15,401 nucleotides of DNA from contig JADIML010000131.1 of assembly GCA_017694765.1 (NCBI GenBank), positions 1 to 15,401 on the forward strand. Direction: 5' to 3'. The translations under genes were made by a program, and so were the position numbers. This DNA is from Candidatus Scybalomonas excrementavium. GTDB taxonomy: Bacteria; Bacillota; Clostridia; Lachnospirales; Lachnospiraceae. The stretch's first letter is position 1. Each line of letters begins with the position of its first letter. Below are positions 7,271 to 14,471 of this stretch, piece by piece. A model generated the notes under the pieces. That model did no database searches. It was not told the origin of the DNA and was given only the letters and a program-made list of their open reading frames with translations.

Positions 7271-7316
7271 TCTTCTTTTATTATTTATTTTTATGACATT
7301 GAAAGGAAGTGTACTT

Positions 7317-9248
7317 ATGATATTAGCCTGTCAAAATATTTGTAAAACTTTTGGTACTGATGAAATTCTAAAAGATGTATCATTTCATATAGAGGATCGT
7401 GAAAAAGCTGCTATCGTTGGGATTAATGGTGCTGGGAAATCTACTTTACTAAAAATTATTATGAATCAACTGACACCAGACGATGGACAAATTACTTTTG
7501 CAAAGCATAAAACCATTGGTTATCTTTCTCAGCAACCTGAGCGCTCCTCTAAACATACAATTTATGAAGAAATGTTAGAGGTAAAAAAAGAAATTATCGA
7601 AACGGATAAAAAAATTCGGGAATTAGAAGAAAATATGAAGCATGCCTCTTCGGATGAAGAACTTCATACAATGCTTGAAACATATACACGTCTTACCCAT
7701 GAATTTGAACAAGCCAATGGATATGCTTACAAAAGTGAAATCACTGGTGTTTTAAAGGGGCTTGGCTTTTCTGATGAAGATTTCCATAAGCAAATTGATA
7801 CATTATCTGGTGGACAAAAAACTCGTGTCTCTCTTGGAAAATTACTTTTATCAAAGCCAGATCTCATTCTTCTTGATGAGCCTACAAACCATTTAGACAT
7901 GGATTCTATTGCATGGCTTGAAACTTTTTTAAGCAATTATCCCGGTGCTGTTTTAATTGTATCCCATGATCGATATTTCCTTGATAAAGTTGTTACCAAA
8001 GTAATTGAACTTTACAATGGAAAAGGTCATATGTATTTAGGAAACTACTCAGAATTTGCAAAAAAACGAGAAGCAATTCGTGCTAGCCAAATGAAGCAGT
8101 ATTTGAACCAGCAAAAAGAAATCAAACATCAAGAAGAAGTTATTACAAAACTTCGTTCTTTTAATCGTGAAAAATCAATTAAGCGAGCAGAAAGTCGTGA
8201 GAAACTTTTGAATAAAATGGAACTTATAGAGAAGCCAGAAGAAATTCAAACAGACATGCGTATTAAGCTAGAACCTTCTGTAGTAAGTGGAAATGATGTC
8301 TTAACTGTCACAGGACTTTCCAAATCTTTTGGAGAACGTCACTTATTTTCCGATCTAGACTTTTCAATCTTTCGTGGTGAGAAAGTTGCATTATTAGGAA
8401 ATAATGGAACTGGTAAAACTACGATTTTAAAGATTTTAAATAAATTAATTCGCCAAGATGCTGGAAAAATCGTTTTAGGTGCCAAAGTCCAGATTGGTTA
8501 CTACGATCAGGAACATCAAGTATTAAATCTGAACAAAAATATTTTTGATGAAATTTCGGATACGTATCCTAACTTAACACAAACACAAATTCGAAATGTA
8601 TTAGCGGCCTTTTTATTCACAGGAGATGATGTGTTTAAAAAAATCGGAGATTTAAGCGGTGGTGAACGTGGAAGAGTTTCTTTAGCAAAACTTATGCTCT
8701 CTTCTGCTAACTTTTTGATTCTCGATGAACCGACAAACCACTTAGATATTCATTCCAAAGAAATTTTAGAAAGTGCATTAAAAGATTATACAGGAACTGT
8801 ATTATATGTCTCTCATGACCGTTATTTTGTCAATAAAACGGCTACTCGCATTATGGAACTTTCTAACTCTTCTATTACAAGCTATGCTGGAAACTATGAT
8901 TATTATATCAATGAAAAGGCAAAACAGCTTGCAAAATTAGCAACCACTTCCACCGAGCAAGTTACAGTTACTACTTCTACCACCTCCTCTTCCAAACAAG
9001 ACTGGAAAAAAAATAAAGAGGAGCAAGCAAAGATGCGCAAGCAAGCCAATGCTTTAAAAAAATGTGAAGAAAACATCCATATAACAGAAGAACAAATTGC
9101 TCAATTAGAAGAAGAAATGGCAAAACCTGAGATTGCTACTAATATTGCTAAATTATTAGAATTGACAAAAGAAAAAGAAGCTCTTGATAGTAAATTAGAA
9201 GAGTTATATGCAAAGTGGGAAACATTAGCAGAAACTGTTATTTCATAA
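7317..9248 (+). CDS. ydiF: ABC-F family ATPase, YdiF-type
   Basis: Predicted 643-residue cytoplasmic protein with two fused ABC domains and no membrane segments; ABC-F proteins act on the ribosome (translation factors, some giving antibiotic protection). NBD1: Walker A GINGAGKS (35-42), LSGGQ (163-167), LILLDEPTNHLD, His217. The linker (about 245-318) is rich in Lys/Arg/Glu. NBD2: Walker A GNNGTGKT (361-368), LSGGE (446-450), FLILDEPTNHLD, His500. The C-terminal extension (about 535-643) has a Ser/Thr-rich hinge and a coiled coil, as in Bacillus YdiF. The start at 7317 has AAGGAAG about 9 nt upstream. Upstream in-frame ATGs (7245, 7230) would add a hydrophobic leader unlike any ABC-F and lack ribosome sites. 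A housekeeping role is more likely than resistance. Confidence 0.95.
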   Translation: MILACQNICKTFGTDEILKDVSFHIEDREKAAIVGINGAGKSTLLKIIMNQLTPDDGQITFAKHKTIGYLSQQPERSSKHTIYEEMLEVKKEIIETDKKIRELEENMKHASSDEELHTMLETYTRLTHEFEQANGYAYKSEITGVLKGLGFSDEDFHKQIDTLSGGQKTRVSLGKLLLSKPDLILLDEPTNHLDMDSIAWLETFLSNYPGAVLIVSHDRYFLDKVVTKVIELYNGKGHMYLGNYSEFAKKREAIRASQMKQYLNQQKEIKHQEEVITKLRSFNREKSIKRAESREKLLNKMELIEKPEEIQTDMRIKLEPSVVSGNDVLTVTGLSKSFGERHLFSDLDFSIFRGEKVALLGNNGTGKTTILKILNKLIRQDAGKIVLGAKVQIGYYDQEHQVLNLNKNIFDEISDTYPNLTQTQIRNVLAAFLFTGDDVFKKIGDLSGGERGRVSLAKLMLSSANFLILDEPTNHLDIHSKEILESALKDYTGTVLYVSHDRYFVNKTATRIMELSNSSITSYAGNYDYYINEKAKQLAKLATTSTEQVTVTTSTTSSSKQDWKKNKEEQAKMRKQANALKKCEENIHITEEQIAQLEEEMAKPEIATNIAKLLELTKEKEALDSKLEELYAKWETLAETVIS

Positions 9249-9269
9249 TTGATAGAATAAAGTGTACTT

Positions 9270-9282
9270 TGTGACAGTCACA
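9270..9282. repeat. Short palindrome TGTGACAGTCACA
   Basis: Exact 6-bp arms around one central base, 21 nt after the ABC-F stop. It could be a protein site or part of the 3' untranslated structure. Function unknown. Confidence 0.35.
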
Positions 9283-9301
9283 GTTTATGTTACAATCATT
9301 C

Positions 9302-9359
9302 AAAAAAGAGGGTATCACTCTATCATCTCTTTTGATGGTAGAACGATACCCTCTTTTTT
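9302..9359. terminator. Long bidirectional terminator between ABC-F and protease genes
   Basis: A perfect 15-bp stem (9302-9316 with 9345-9359) is extended by an inner 8-bp stem (9319-9326 with 9333-9340) carrying one G·U pair. It has Ts at the end on both strands, so it can end the plus-strand ABC-F transcript and the minus-strand protease transcript. Confidence 0.92.
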
Positions 9360-9426
9360 ACAAAAATTCTTCTATTTGTTCTCTTGATAAAGGGATTCTA
9401 TCATTGAAGAGCTTTTTCGGTTTCCA

Positions 9427-10341
9427 TTATCTTAATAATTTCTCCAGATTAATCATGCCATATCCTTGTTTTTCCCAACTCATTCCAAGATCATCCGTAG
9501 AGTTCCAAAGTCTTTCTTTTACTTGAACATTTGTGAGATAAGGATATTTTTGTAGCAATAATGCAACAGAACCTGAAACAATTGGCGTCGACATAGAAGT
9601 TCCACTTTTTACCGTATAACCACTTCGAAAAGGACTACAAGAAATAATATTGGCACCTGGTGCTACTAAGTCTGGTTTTTTAATACATCCAACAGTCGGT
9701 CCTCTTCCTGAGTAGTATACTTTTCCATTTGCTCTTCTTGCAAATTTCTCATCATCACTAGCTCCTACTGTAATCACTTTACGACTAATACCTGGCACTG
9801 TAATACTTTTACGGTTTGGTCCATTATTCCCTGCTGCTACAATGACGATGATACCACTTTCCCATGTTTTTTCTACTTCTTTGACTAACTCTGAACTTTC
9901 ATCTTCTCGTCCAGTAGCTGGTGTTCCAACAGAAATATTCACAATATTTATTTGATATTGTTCCCTATTGGCTCTCACCCAACGAAGTCCTTCTATGACG
10001 TTTGCTACTTTTCCATTGCCACGATTATCTAGCACCTTTACAATGACAAACTGGCACTCTGGTGCTACTCCCATTGGCACTCCAAAAGCATTCCTTCCTT
10101 CCGAGCCTATAATTCCTGCCACATGACTTCCATGAGAATTATCATCATATGGATATTTTTTTTGATTTACGCTATCATAAAAAGCTTTTACTCTCCCTTT
10201 TTCCCAACCAAAATCTTGATGTGGCCCAATTCCTGTATCTAAAATGGCAATACAAATTCCTTTACCTGTTAATCTTTGTTTTCTTGCACTCTCTATTTGA
10301 ATTTGTTGTAAGACATCACTTTTTATTTGTTGAACATTCAT
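9427..10341 (-). CDS. Subtilisin-like S8 serine protease, intracellular type
   Basis: Predicted 304-residue subtilase with a complete triad: Asp35 (AILDTGIG), His70 (NSHGSHVAG) and Ser249 (SGTSMSTP), with oxyanion Asn172 (AAGNNG). There is no signal peptide and only about 25 residues precede the catalytic domain, so it probably stays in the cytosol, like AprX-type or other intracellular serine proteases, although it is shorter than AprX. The substrate is unknown; intracellular subtilases often act in stationary phase or sporulation. ATG 10341 has AAGGAGGG 6 nt upstream. A TATGAT lies about 30 nt upstream without a good -35. It stands alone and ends at the bidirectional terminator. Confidence 0.94.
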   Translation of the reverse strand: MNVQQIKSDVLQQIQIESARKQRLTGKGICIAILDTGIGPHQDFGWEKGRVKAFYDSVNQKKYPYDDNSHGSHVAGIIGSEGRNAFGVPMGVAPECQFVIVKVLDNRGNGKVANVIEGLRWVRANREQYQINIVNISVGTPATGREDESSELVKEVEKTWESGIIVIVAAGNNGPNRKSITVPGISRKVITVGASDDEKFARRANGKVYYSGRGPTVGCIKKPDLVAPGANIISCSPFRSGYTVKSGTSMSTPIVSGSVALLLQKYPYLTNVQVKERLWNSTDDLGMSWEKQGYGMINLEKLLR

Positions 10342-10423
10342 AATAATCCCTCCTTCGTACTCTCTTTATCATATTCAATGGAAAAGAGTTCGGATAATCA
10401 TAAATGTTGTATCAAAGACGAGA

Positions 10424-10435
10424 AATTTCCTATAA
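10424..10435 (+). repeat. Dispersed repeat, copy 1
   Basis: AATTTCCTATAA core, preceded by AGA and followed by AAGAACAAAG. First of a direct pair with copy 2, whose core starts 36 bp later. Confidence 0.5.
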
Positions 10436-10459
10436 AAGAACAAAGTGTGCTTTGCGAGG

Positions 10460-10471
10460 AATTTCCTATAA
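10460..10471 (+). repeat. Dispersed repeat, copy 2
   Basis: AATTTCCTATAA core within GAGGAATTTCCTATAACAT and then an A-run. Between copies 1 and 2 lies AAAGTGTGCTTTGCGA (10442-10457), which matches AAAGTGTACTTTGTGA at 9259-9274 in 14 of 16 positions. Confidence 0.55.
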
Positions 10472-10478
10472 CATAAAA

Positions 10479-10526
10479 AAGCTATTATTGTCCCTATCTC
10501 TAAAGGATTGGATTCAATAATAGCTT
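10479..10526 (-). terminator. Terminator of the NlpC/P60 gene
   Basis: A perfect 12-bp stem (10479-10490 with 10515-10526) around a 24-nt loop. Read on the minus strand it ends in GCTTTTTTATG, a good T-run, 54 nt after the NlpC/P60 stop codon. Confidence 0.85.
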
Positions 10527-10579
10527 AATTTATATTATCTTATTTCTATTATTATGTAATAAATAAAATTCTGATATTT

Positions 10580-11119
10580 TTATGAAAGAATTGAAACATA
10601 TCTACATGGTGTACGGTAGTTCATAGGACTTACTTTAATCCCTGAACTTGGATTACTAGCATGTACAATTTTTCCATTTCCAATATACATAGCTACGTGG
10701 CTAATATAGCTACCACTTCCATAAAACACTAAGTCACCTTTTTGTAACTCTGATCGCTTAATAGATTTACCATCGTATGCTTGGGAACGTGAAGTACGGC
10801 TTAAAGAAATAGAAAATTTCTTATAAACACCCATTGTAAATCCTGAACAATCTGTTCCATTTGTTAAACTTGTCCCACCATATACATATGGATTTCCTAC
10901 AAACTGAAGTGCATAGTCTACGATATCATTTCTTAAAATAGCTTCTTTATCAACTTTTACTGAAAGTGGAATTTTAATTTCTTGTACAACTGCTGATTTC
11001 TTTGCGTATCTCTTTGTAGCTGCTGCTACATCTTCTTGAGCTGCTGTCTGAAATAAAGATACTCCCATCATAACACAAGTAAAAGCTCCTACTACTATTT
11101 TCATTAATCTATGTTTCAT
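10580..11119 (-). CDS. Secreted NlpC/P60 cell-wall endopeptidase
   Basis: Predicted 179-residue exported hydrolase cutting peptide cross-bridges of peptidoglycan. A signal peptide spans about residues 1-30 (basic MKHRLMK, hydrophobic core, Ala-rich end). A short Lys-rich linker leads into the NlpC/P60 domain (about 63-179) with catalytic Cys91 in TDCSGF, His141 in SHVAMYIGNG and a third residue, His153, in IVHASNP. There is no SH3 or LysM wall-binding domain, so it is a minimal form. ATG 11119 has TAGGAG 6 nt upstream. It is monocistronic: promoter at 11189-11217 and terminator at 10479-10526. An inverted repeat upstream of the promoter suggests regulation. Whether it acts in growth, division or spore germination cannot be told. 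Confidence 0.94.
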   Translation of the reverse strand: MKHRLMKIVVGAFTCVMMGVSLFQTAAQEDVAAATKRYAKKSAVVQEIKIPLSVKVDKEAILRNDIVDYALQFVGNPYVYGGTSLTNGTDCSGFTMGVYKKFSISLSRTSRSQAYDGKSIKRSELQKGDLVFYGSGSYISHVAMYIGNGKIVHASNPSSGIKVSPMNYRTPCRYVSILS

Positions 11120-11188
11120 TTCTATCTCCTATCAATCTATCAGAATTATTTTTCTTTTTATTACGCTATTTTCTTAGCTCTATGAAAC

Positions 11189-11217
11189 ATTCTACATAAA
11201 ATTAATCTTTTTGTCAA
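11189..11217 (-). promoter_or_regulatory. NlpC/P60 gene promoter
   Basis: TTGACA (11217-11212), a 17-bp spacer and TAGAAT (11194-11189) on the minus strand: near-consensus sigma-A promoter, start expected near 11182, leader about 62 nt. Confidence 0.88.
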
Positions 11218-11232
11218 CAGGTTTATTAAATT

Positions 11233-11273
11233 TTTGTAATAATTTCTTAACATTTCTTCGAATTTATTACAAA
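11233..11273. promoter_or_regulatory. Inverted repeat upstream of NlpC/P60 promoter
   Basis: TTTGTAATAATTTC (11233-11246) and GAATTTATTACAAA (11260-11273) match as inverted arms in 13 of 14 positions, 16 bp upstream of the -35. The TGTAAT cores recall WalR half-sites, but the inverted layout and spacing differ from the WalR direct repeat. Likely operator; regulator unknown. Confidence 0.5.
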
Positions 11274-11318
11274 GTTGTCATTCCTATTTTCAATAAAGAC
11301 GTAACATGTAAAGCAGAA

Positions 11319-11335
11319 AAAGCGTTCTATGCTTT
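11319..11335 (-). terminator. Weak terminator after the hydratase gene
   Basis: A 5-bp stem AAAGC/GCTTT with a 7-nt loop, followed on the minus strand by TTCTGCTTT, about 50 nt after the hydratase stop. This is the best candidate in the gap, but short. Confidence 0.3.
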
Positions 11336-11383
11336 GAACACAAACTCTTTTTCTTACTTTCCACTATGTCATGTCATAAACTT

Positions 11384-13672
11384 CTATTTGCGATTATAGT
11401 TAATCAGACAGCCTTTTAAAATAATTTCTCGTTCTTTATCTGTTAATTCTCCAATAGAAAATTCTACTTGTTTCATTTCTTTCTTTACAATATATCCTGT
11501 TATTTTTTCTTCTTTTTCTAAAATCGCATTTTTAATGTTAGGAATGAATATATAATCGCCTAATCCAAAACTTAATTCTTCTTCCAAAATAAATGGTAAC
11601 ATTCCCCAGTTAATTAAATTAGAACGATATCGCTTTGTTGCATATTCTTTAGCAATATTTGCCCAGCCACCTAATACTTTTTGACAAGAAGCTGCCTGTT
11701 CTCTTGCAGAACCATCACCCGGTTTTATGGCATAAATAGTGCTTCCAATTCCTGTATTTTCTAATGTAATATTTGTGCATTTTGATTGAATTGTCTGTAA
11801 AACTTCTTCTAACTCTGGTACAGCATCACATGGATTTTCCCCTTGTATACGAGCTTTTTCTGCACTCTGAATATACTTTGCACGACCTACATATTCAGGA
11901 TCTTTTCTTGATAACGTAAATTCGGCTAATCCTAATGGGTTAGAACGATATGATGAAGTTTCTCCTGATGGAATTAATTCATCTGTTGTCGTAACAGGAT
12001 CATGAATTTCTGAAACAATTTTTAATAACAGATTCTCTGTTAGTGCTGACATTTTTGGCCAATCTACAATATTAGGACCAAATTTTATGGAAACTGTCTT
12101 GTCTGGCTTTCCAATCCCATTATAAACTCGATTATCATAAATGCTACGATCGAAGAAATATTTCGGTTTTGTAAATTCTACATCGACTAAATCAGTAGCT
12201 GGTGTTAAATACCCTTGATTTGCTGCCGTAGCTGCAATGGATCTAGCATCCATAAGAGCAACAGAAGCAATCTGACCATTTGTAATTTTCGATCCTTCTC
12301 GATTTGGGAAATTACGAGTTGTATGTCGAATACTAAGACCTTGGTTCGCTGGTACATCCCCTGCTCCAAAACAAGGTCCACAAAATGCACTACGAACAGT
12401 CGCTCCTGTTGCCATTAAATCTGCGATTCTTCCATTTTTCACAAGTTCCATAAAGACAGGCTGACTGGCTGGATACACACTTAATGAAAATTCATCCGCT
12501 CCAATTGACTTTCCTCTTAAAATATCTGCCGCATCGCAAATATTTTCATAACCGCCACCTGCACAGCCTGCAATCACTCCTTGTTCTACATAAAGTTTCC
12601 CATTTCTTATCTTATCTCTTAATGAGAATTCTACTTGATTATTATTAAGGCTAATCTTAGCTTTCTTCTCTACTTCTTCTAAAATATCAAAGAGATTGTG
12701 GTTGACTTCTTCTATCGTATATACATTACTTGGATGAAATGGCATAGCAATCATTGGTTTCACTTGTGATAAATCTACATAAATCATACCATCATAATAG
12801 GCAACATCCCCCGGTTGTAAACACTTATATGCTTCTGGTCTTCCATGAGTCATATAAAATTCTTTAATCGTATCATCTGTTTTCCAAATAGAAGAAAGAC
12901 ACGTTGTCTCTGTTGTCATAACATCGATACCGATTCGATAGTCTGCTGATAACTTTTCTACCCCATCCCCTATAAATTCCATAACTTTATTATTGACATA
13001 TCCATTTTTGAATACAGCCCCAATAATTGCTAATGCAATATCTTGTGGTCCAACTCCCTTTCTTGGTTCTCCTGTTAAATATACCCCAATTACCTCTGGC
13101 ATATTGATGTCATACGTCTGTGTTAGAAGCTGTTTTACAATTTCTGGTCCACCTTCTCCAACTGCCATCGTTCCTAATGCACCATAACGAGTATGACTAT
13201 CGGAACCTAATATCATCTTACCACATCCTGCTAAGACTTCTCTTGCAAACTGATGAATGACAGCTTGATGTGGTGGCACATACATTCCACCATATTTTTT
13301 CGCACAAGAAAGACCAAACATATGATCATCTTCATTAATTGTTCCTCCAACAGCACATAAACTATTATGACAGTTTGTCAGAACATATGGCACTGGAAAT
13401 TCTTCAAGTCCTGATGCTCTAGCTGTTTGAATGATTCCAACAAATGTAATATCATGCGAAGTTAAACAATCAAATTTAATGTTTAGCTTGTCCATATTAT
13501 CCGACTGATTATGTTCTGCTAATATTCCATATGCGATTGTCTGCTTCATCGCTTCTTCTTTCGTTGGAATGTCTGGAAGATATTTTTTGAGAACTTCTCT
13601 TTGTTCTTCGTTATCTTCTATCATTTCTGTTCCATGTAGTACATATACACCGTTTTGATATAATTTTACCAT
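11384..13672 (-). CDS. Aconitase-superfamily hydratase (YbhJ-like)
   Basis: Predicted 762-residue Fe-S hydro-lyase. Three cysteines suited to hold a 4Fe-4S cluster are kept: Cys370 (IAGCAGGGYEN), Cys431 and Cys434 (CGPCFGAG). SDSHT at 157-161 and RNFPNREGS near 453-461 are also aconitase signatures, and the swivel domain follows (about 550-700). It differs from true aconitase (for example GCAGGGYEN where SCTNxxYED is usual; CGPCFGAGD for CGPCIG), so the substrate may not be citrate; it is closest in pattern to the poorly known YbhJ-like hydratases. ATG 13672 has AAGGAGG 8 nt upstream; an upstream in-frame start at 13705 would enclose it. The gene stands alone: no citrate synthase or isocitrate dehydrogenase is nearby. 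Confidence 0.9.
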   Translation of the reverse strand: MVKLYQNGVYVLHGTEMIEDNEEQREVLKKYLPDIPTKEEAMKQTIAYGILAEHNQSDNMDKLNIKFDCLTSHDITFVGIIQTARASGLEEFPVPYVLTNCHNSLCAVGGTINEDDHMFGLSCAKKYGGMYVPPHQAVIHQFAREVLAGCGKMILGSDSHTRYGALGTMAVGEGGPEIVKQLLTQTYDINMPEVIGVYLTGEPRKGVGPQDIALAIIGAVFKNGYVNNKVMEFIGDGVEKLSADYRIGIDVMTTETTCLSSIWKTDDTIKEFYMTHGRPEAYKCLQPGDVAYYDGMIYVDLSQVKPMIAMPFHPSNVYTIEEVNHNLFDILEEVEKKAKISLNNNQVEFSLRDKIRNGKLYVEQGVIAGCAGGGYENICDAADILRGKSIGADEFSLSVYPASQPVFMELVKNGRIADLMATGATVRSAFCGPCFGAGDVPANQGLSIRHTTRNFPNREGSKITNGQIASVALMDARSIAATAANQGYLTPATDLVDVEFTKPKYFFDRSIYDNRVYNGIGKPDKTVSIKFGPNIVDWPKMSALTENLLLKIVSEIHDPVTTTDELIPSGETSSYRSNPLGLAEFTLSRKDPEYVGRAKYIQSAEKARIQGENPCDAVPELEEVLQTIQSKCTNITLENTGIGSTIYAIKPGDGSAREQAASCQKVLGGWANIAKEYATKRYRSNLINWGMLPFILEEELSFGLGDYIFIPNIKNAILEKEEKITGYIVKKEMKQVEFSIGELTDKEREIILKGCLINYNRK

Positions 13673-13746
13673 ATGTAAAACCTCCTTTTCATTCCCTACA
13701 TCCAATACACAAATTGTTACTGAATATGATATCCTTATTTTGCCTC

Positions 13747-13775
13747 ATTATATCACAAAAAGTTCATGTATACAA
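13747..13775 (-). promoter_or_regulatory. Hydratase promoter
   Basis: TTGTAT (13775-13770), a 17-bp spacer and TATAAT (13752-13747), with TGTGA before the -10. The leader is about 68 nt. Confidence 0.75.
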
Positions 13776-13811
13776 TTATTTTTTATATTATGAAAATGAT
13801 TCATAAATGGG

Positions 13812-13823
13812 AATTTCCTATAA
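13812..13823 (+). repeat. Dispersed repeat, copy 3
   Basis: AATTTCCTATAA within GGGAATTTCCTATAAGATAA. The GGAATTT arm can pair with AAATTCC about 14 nt further on (7 bp), so this copy can fold. It lies between the divergent hydratase and small Cys-protein genes. Confidence 0.55.
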
Positions 13824-13881
13824 GATAAAAAAATTCCATAAATTTATTTTCAAAATAGTGTAAAGCTGACAAGCCGTACCG

Positions 13882-13890
13882 CATACTATA
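13882..13890 (+). promoter_or_regulatory. Candidate -10 of small Cys/Gly gene (CATACTATA)
   Basis: CATACTATA lies 33 nt upstream of the ATG. It fits the CATAnnnTA shape of sporulation sigma-K-type -10 elements, but also contains TATAAA-like sequence. CTGACA at 13865-13870 would be a -35 with only 15-bp spacing to TATAAA. Sigma assignment is uncertain. Confidence 0.35.
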
Positions 13891-13922
13891 AAGTGTAAAC
13901 AAAAATATTAGGAGGCTTTAAC

Positions 13923-14165
13923 ATGAGTGATGTAACAGCAACAAACTGTGGTGGAAATTCTTGCAGCTGTGGAGGTTTTGGAGATAACTGGTTACTCTTA
14001 ATTCTCTTATTCTGCTGCTGTGGAAATAATAACGGTGGATTATTTGGCGGATGTGGAAATAATAATGGCTGCGGATGCAATGGAGGATTTGATTTAATCC
14101 CTATTCTCATCTTACTTTGTGGATGTGGTAATGGTAATGGCAATAGCTGTGGCTGTGGCTGCTAA
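13923..14165 (+). CDS. Small Gly/Asn/Cys-rich hydrophobic protein
   Basis: An 80-residue protein I cannot assign to a characterised family. About 17 residues are Cys, and Gly and Asn dominate the rest. Two hydrophobic stretches, NWLLLILLFCCC (about 22-33) and FDLIPILILLCGC (about 56-68), alternate with Gly-Asn-Cys segments; repeated CGNNNG units (about 33-38, 44-49) show internal duplication. The ATG has AGGAGG 7 nt upstream, and a strong terminator follows, so it is a real single gene. Its style resembles small Cys/Gly-rich spore-associated proteins (YjcZ-like and similar), which is resemblance only. The convergent gene at 14472 shares its Asn-Trp-hydrophobic-Cys-Cys motif. Confidence 0.85.
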   Translation: MSDVTATNCGGNSCSCGGFGDNWLLLILLFCCCGNNNGGLFGGCGNNNGCGCNGGFDLIPILILLCGCGNGNGNSCGCGC

Positions 14166-14186
14166 TTCATGACAGTCTAAATAAAT

Positions 14187-14229
14187 GGAGAAGTGGTTTC
14201 CTTTATGGAAACTGCTTCTCCTCTTTTTT
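14187..14229 (+). terminator. Terminator of small Cys/Gly gene
   Basis: A 15-bp stem (14187-14201 with 14207-14221, two G·U pairs) with a 5-nt loop, followed by six Ts at 14224-14229, 21 nt after the stop codon. Confidence 0.93.
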
Positions 14230-14317
14230 CGCTTTTATAAACATCGACTTTAAAAATATATTTGAAAAGTATACGTTCTCACATTCATCTAAGGAATTAT
14301 TTTCTATCAAATAAAAA

Positions 14318-14386
14318 TGCTGTAAAAATCTTTTTCATCGAAATTGTATTTTCTTTTACAATTCTAATGGAAAATTTTTTACAGCA
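14318..14386. terminator. 69-nt three-part hairpin, probable bidirectional terminator
   Basis: Nested stems: 14318-14328 with 14376-14386 (11 bp, perfect), 14331-14338 with 14367-14374 (8 bp, one G·U) and 14342-14348 with 14357-14363 (7 bp). T-rich runs follow on both strands. It probably ends the minus-strand gene 14472-14870, though it lies 86 nt after that stop and is unusually long. It could also be a small RNA or a miniature inverted-repeat element. The rest of 14166-14471 holds the terminator at 14187 and repeat copy 4; 14231-14317 shows nothing I can name. Confidence 0.55.
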
Positions 14387-14430
14387 CTCTTTTATATTAT
14401 GTTATAGTATGGAAATGACTCTCTAAGAGG

Positions 14431-14440
14431 AATTTCCTAT
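14431..14440 (+). repeat. Dispersed repeat, copy 4 (degenerate)
   Basis: AGGAATTTCCTATGATAG: the core is shared through AATTTCCTAT, then diverges. As in copy 3, GGAAT can pair with a downstream ATTCC (14451-14455). Confidence 0.4.
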
Positions 14441-14471
14441 GATAGAAAAGATTCCATCGCTTTTATTGTTT

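Noticed and set aside
7230..7316. Longer ABC-F N-terminus with hydrophobic leader
   Set aside because: Family members start at the MILACQN-type position; AAGGAAG is placed for ATG 7317, and upstream ATGs lack ribosome sites.
9270..9282. CRP-type site TGTGA/TCACA
   Set aside because: The half-sites are 3 bp apart instead of 6, and it follows a stop codon rather than preceding a promoter.
12205..12418. Open frames inside the hydratase gene on both strands
   Set aside because: They overlap the conserved cluster-binding region of the hydratase in other frames and lack ribosome sites.
13886..14143. Proline-rich open frame on the minus strand
   Set aside because: It is the antisense of the Gly-rich gene (GGN codons read backwards give Pro), has no ribosome site, and the plus-strand gene has a strong one and a terminator.
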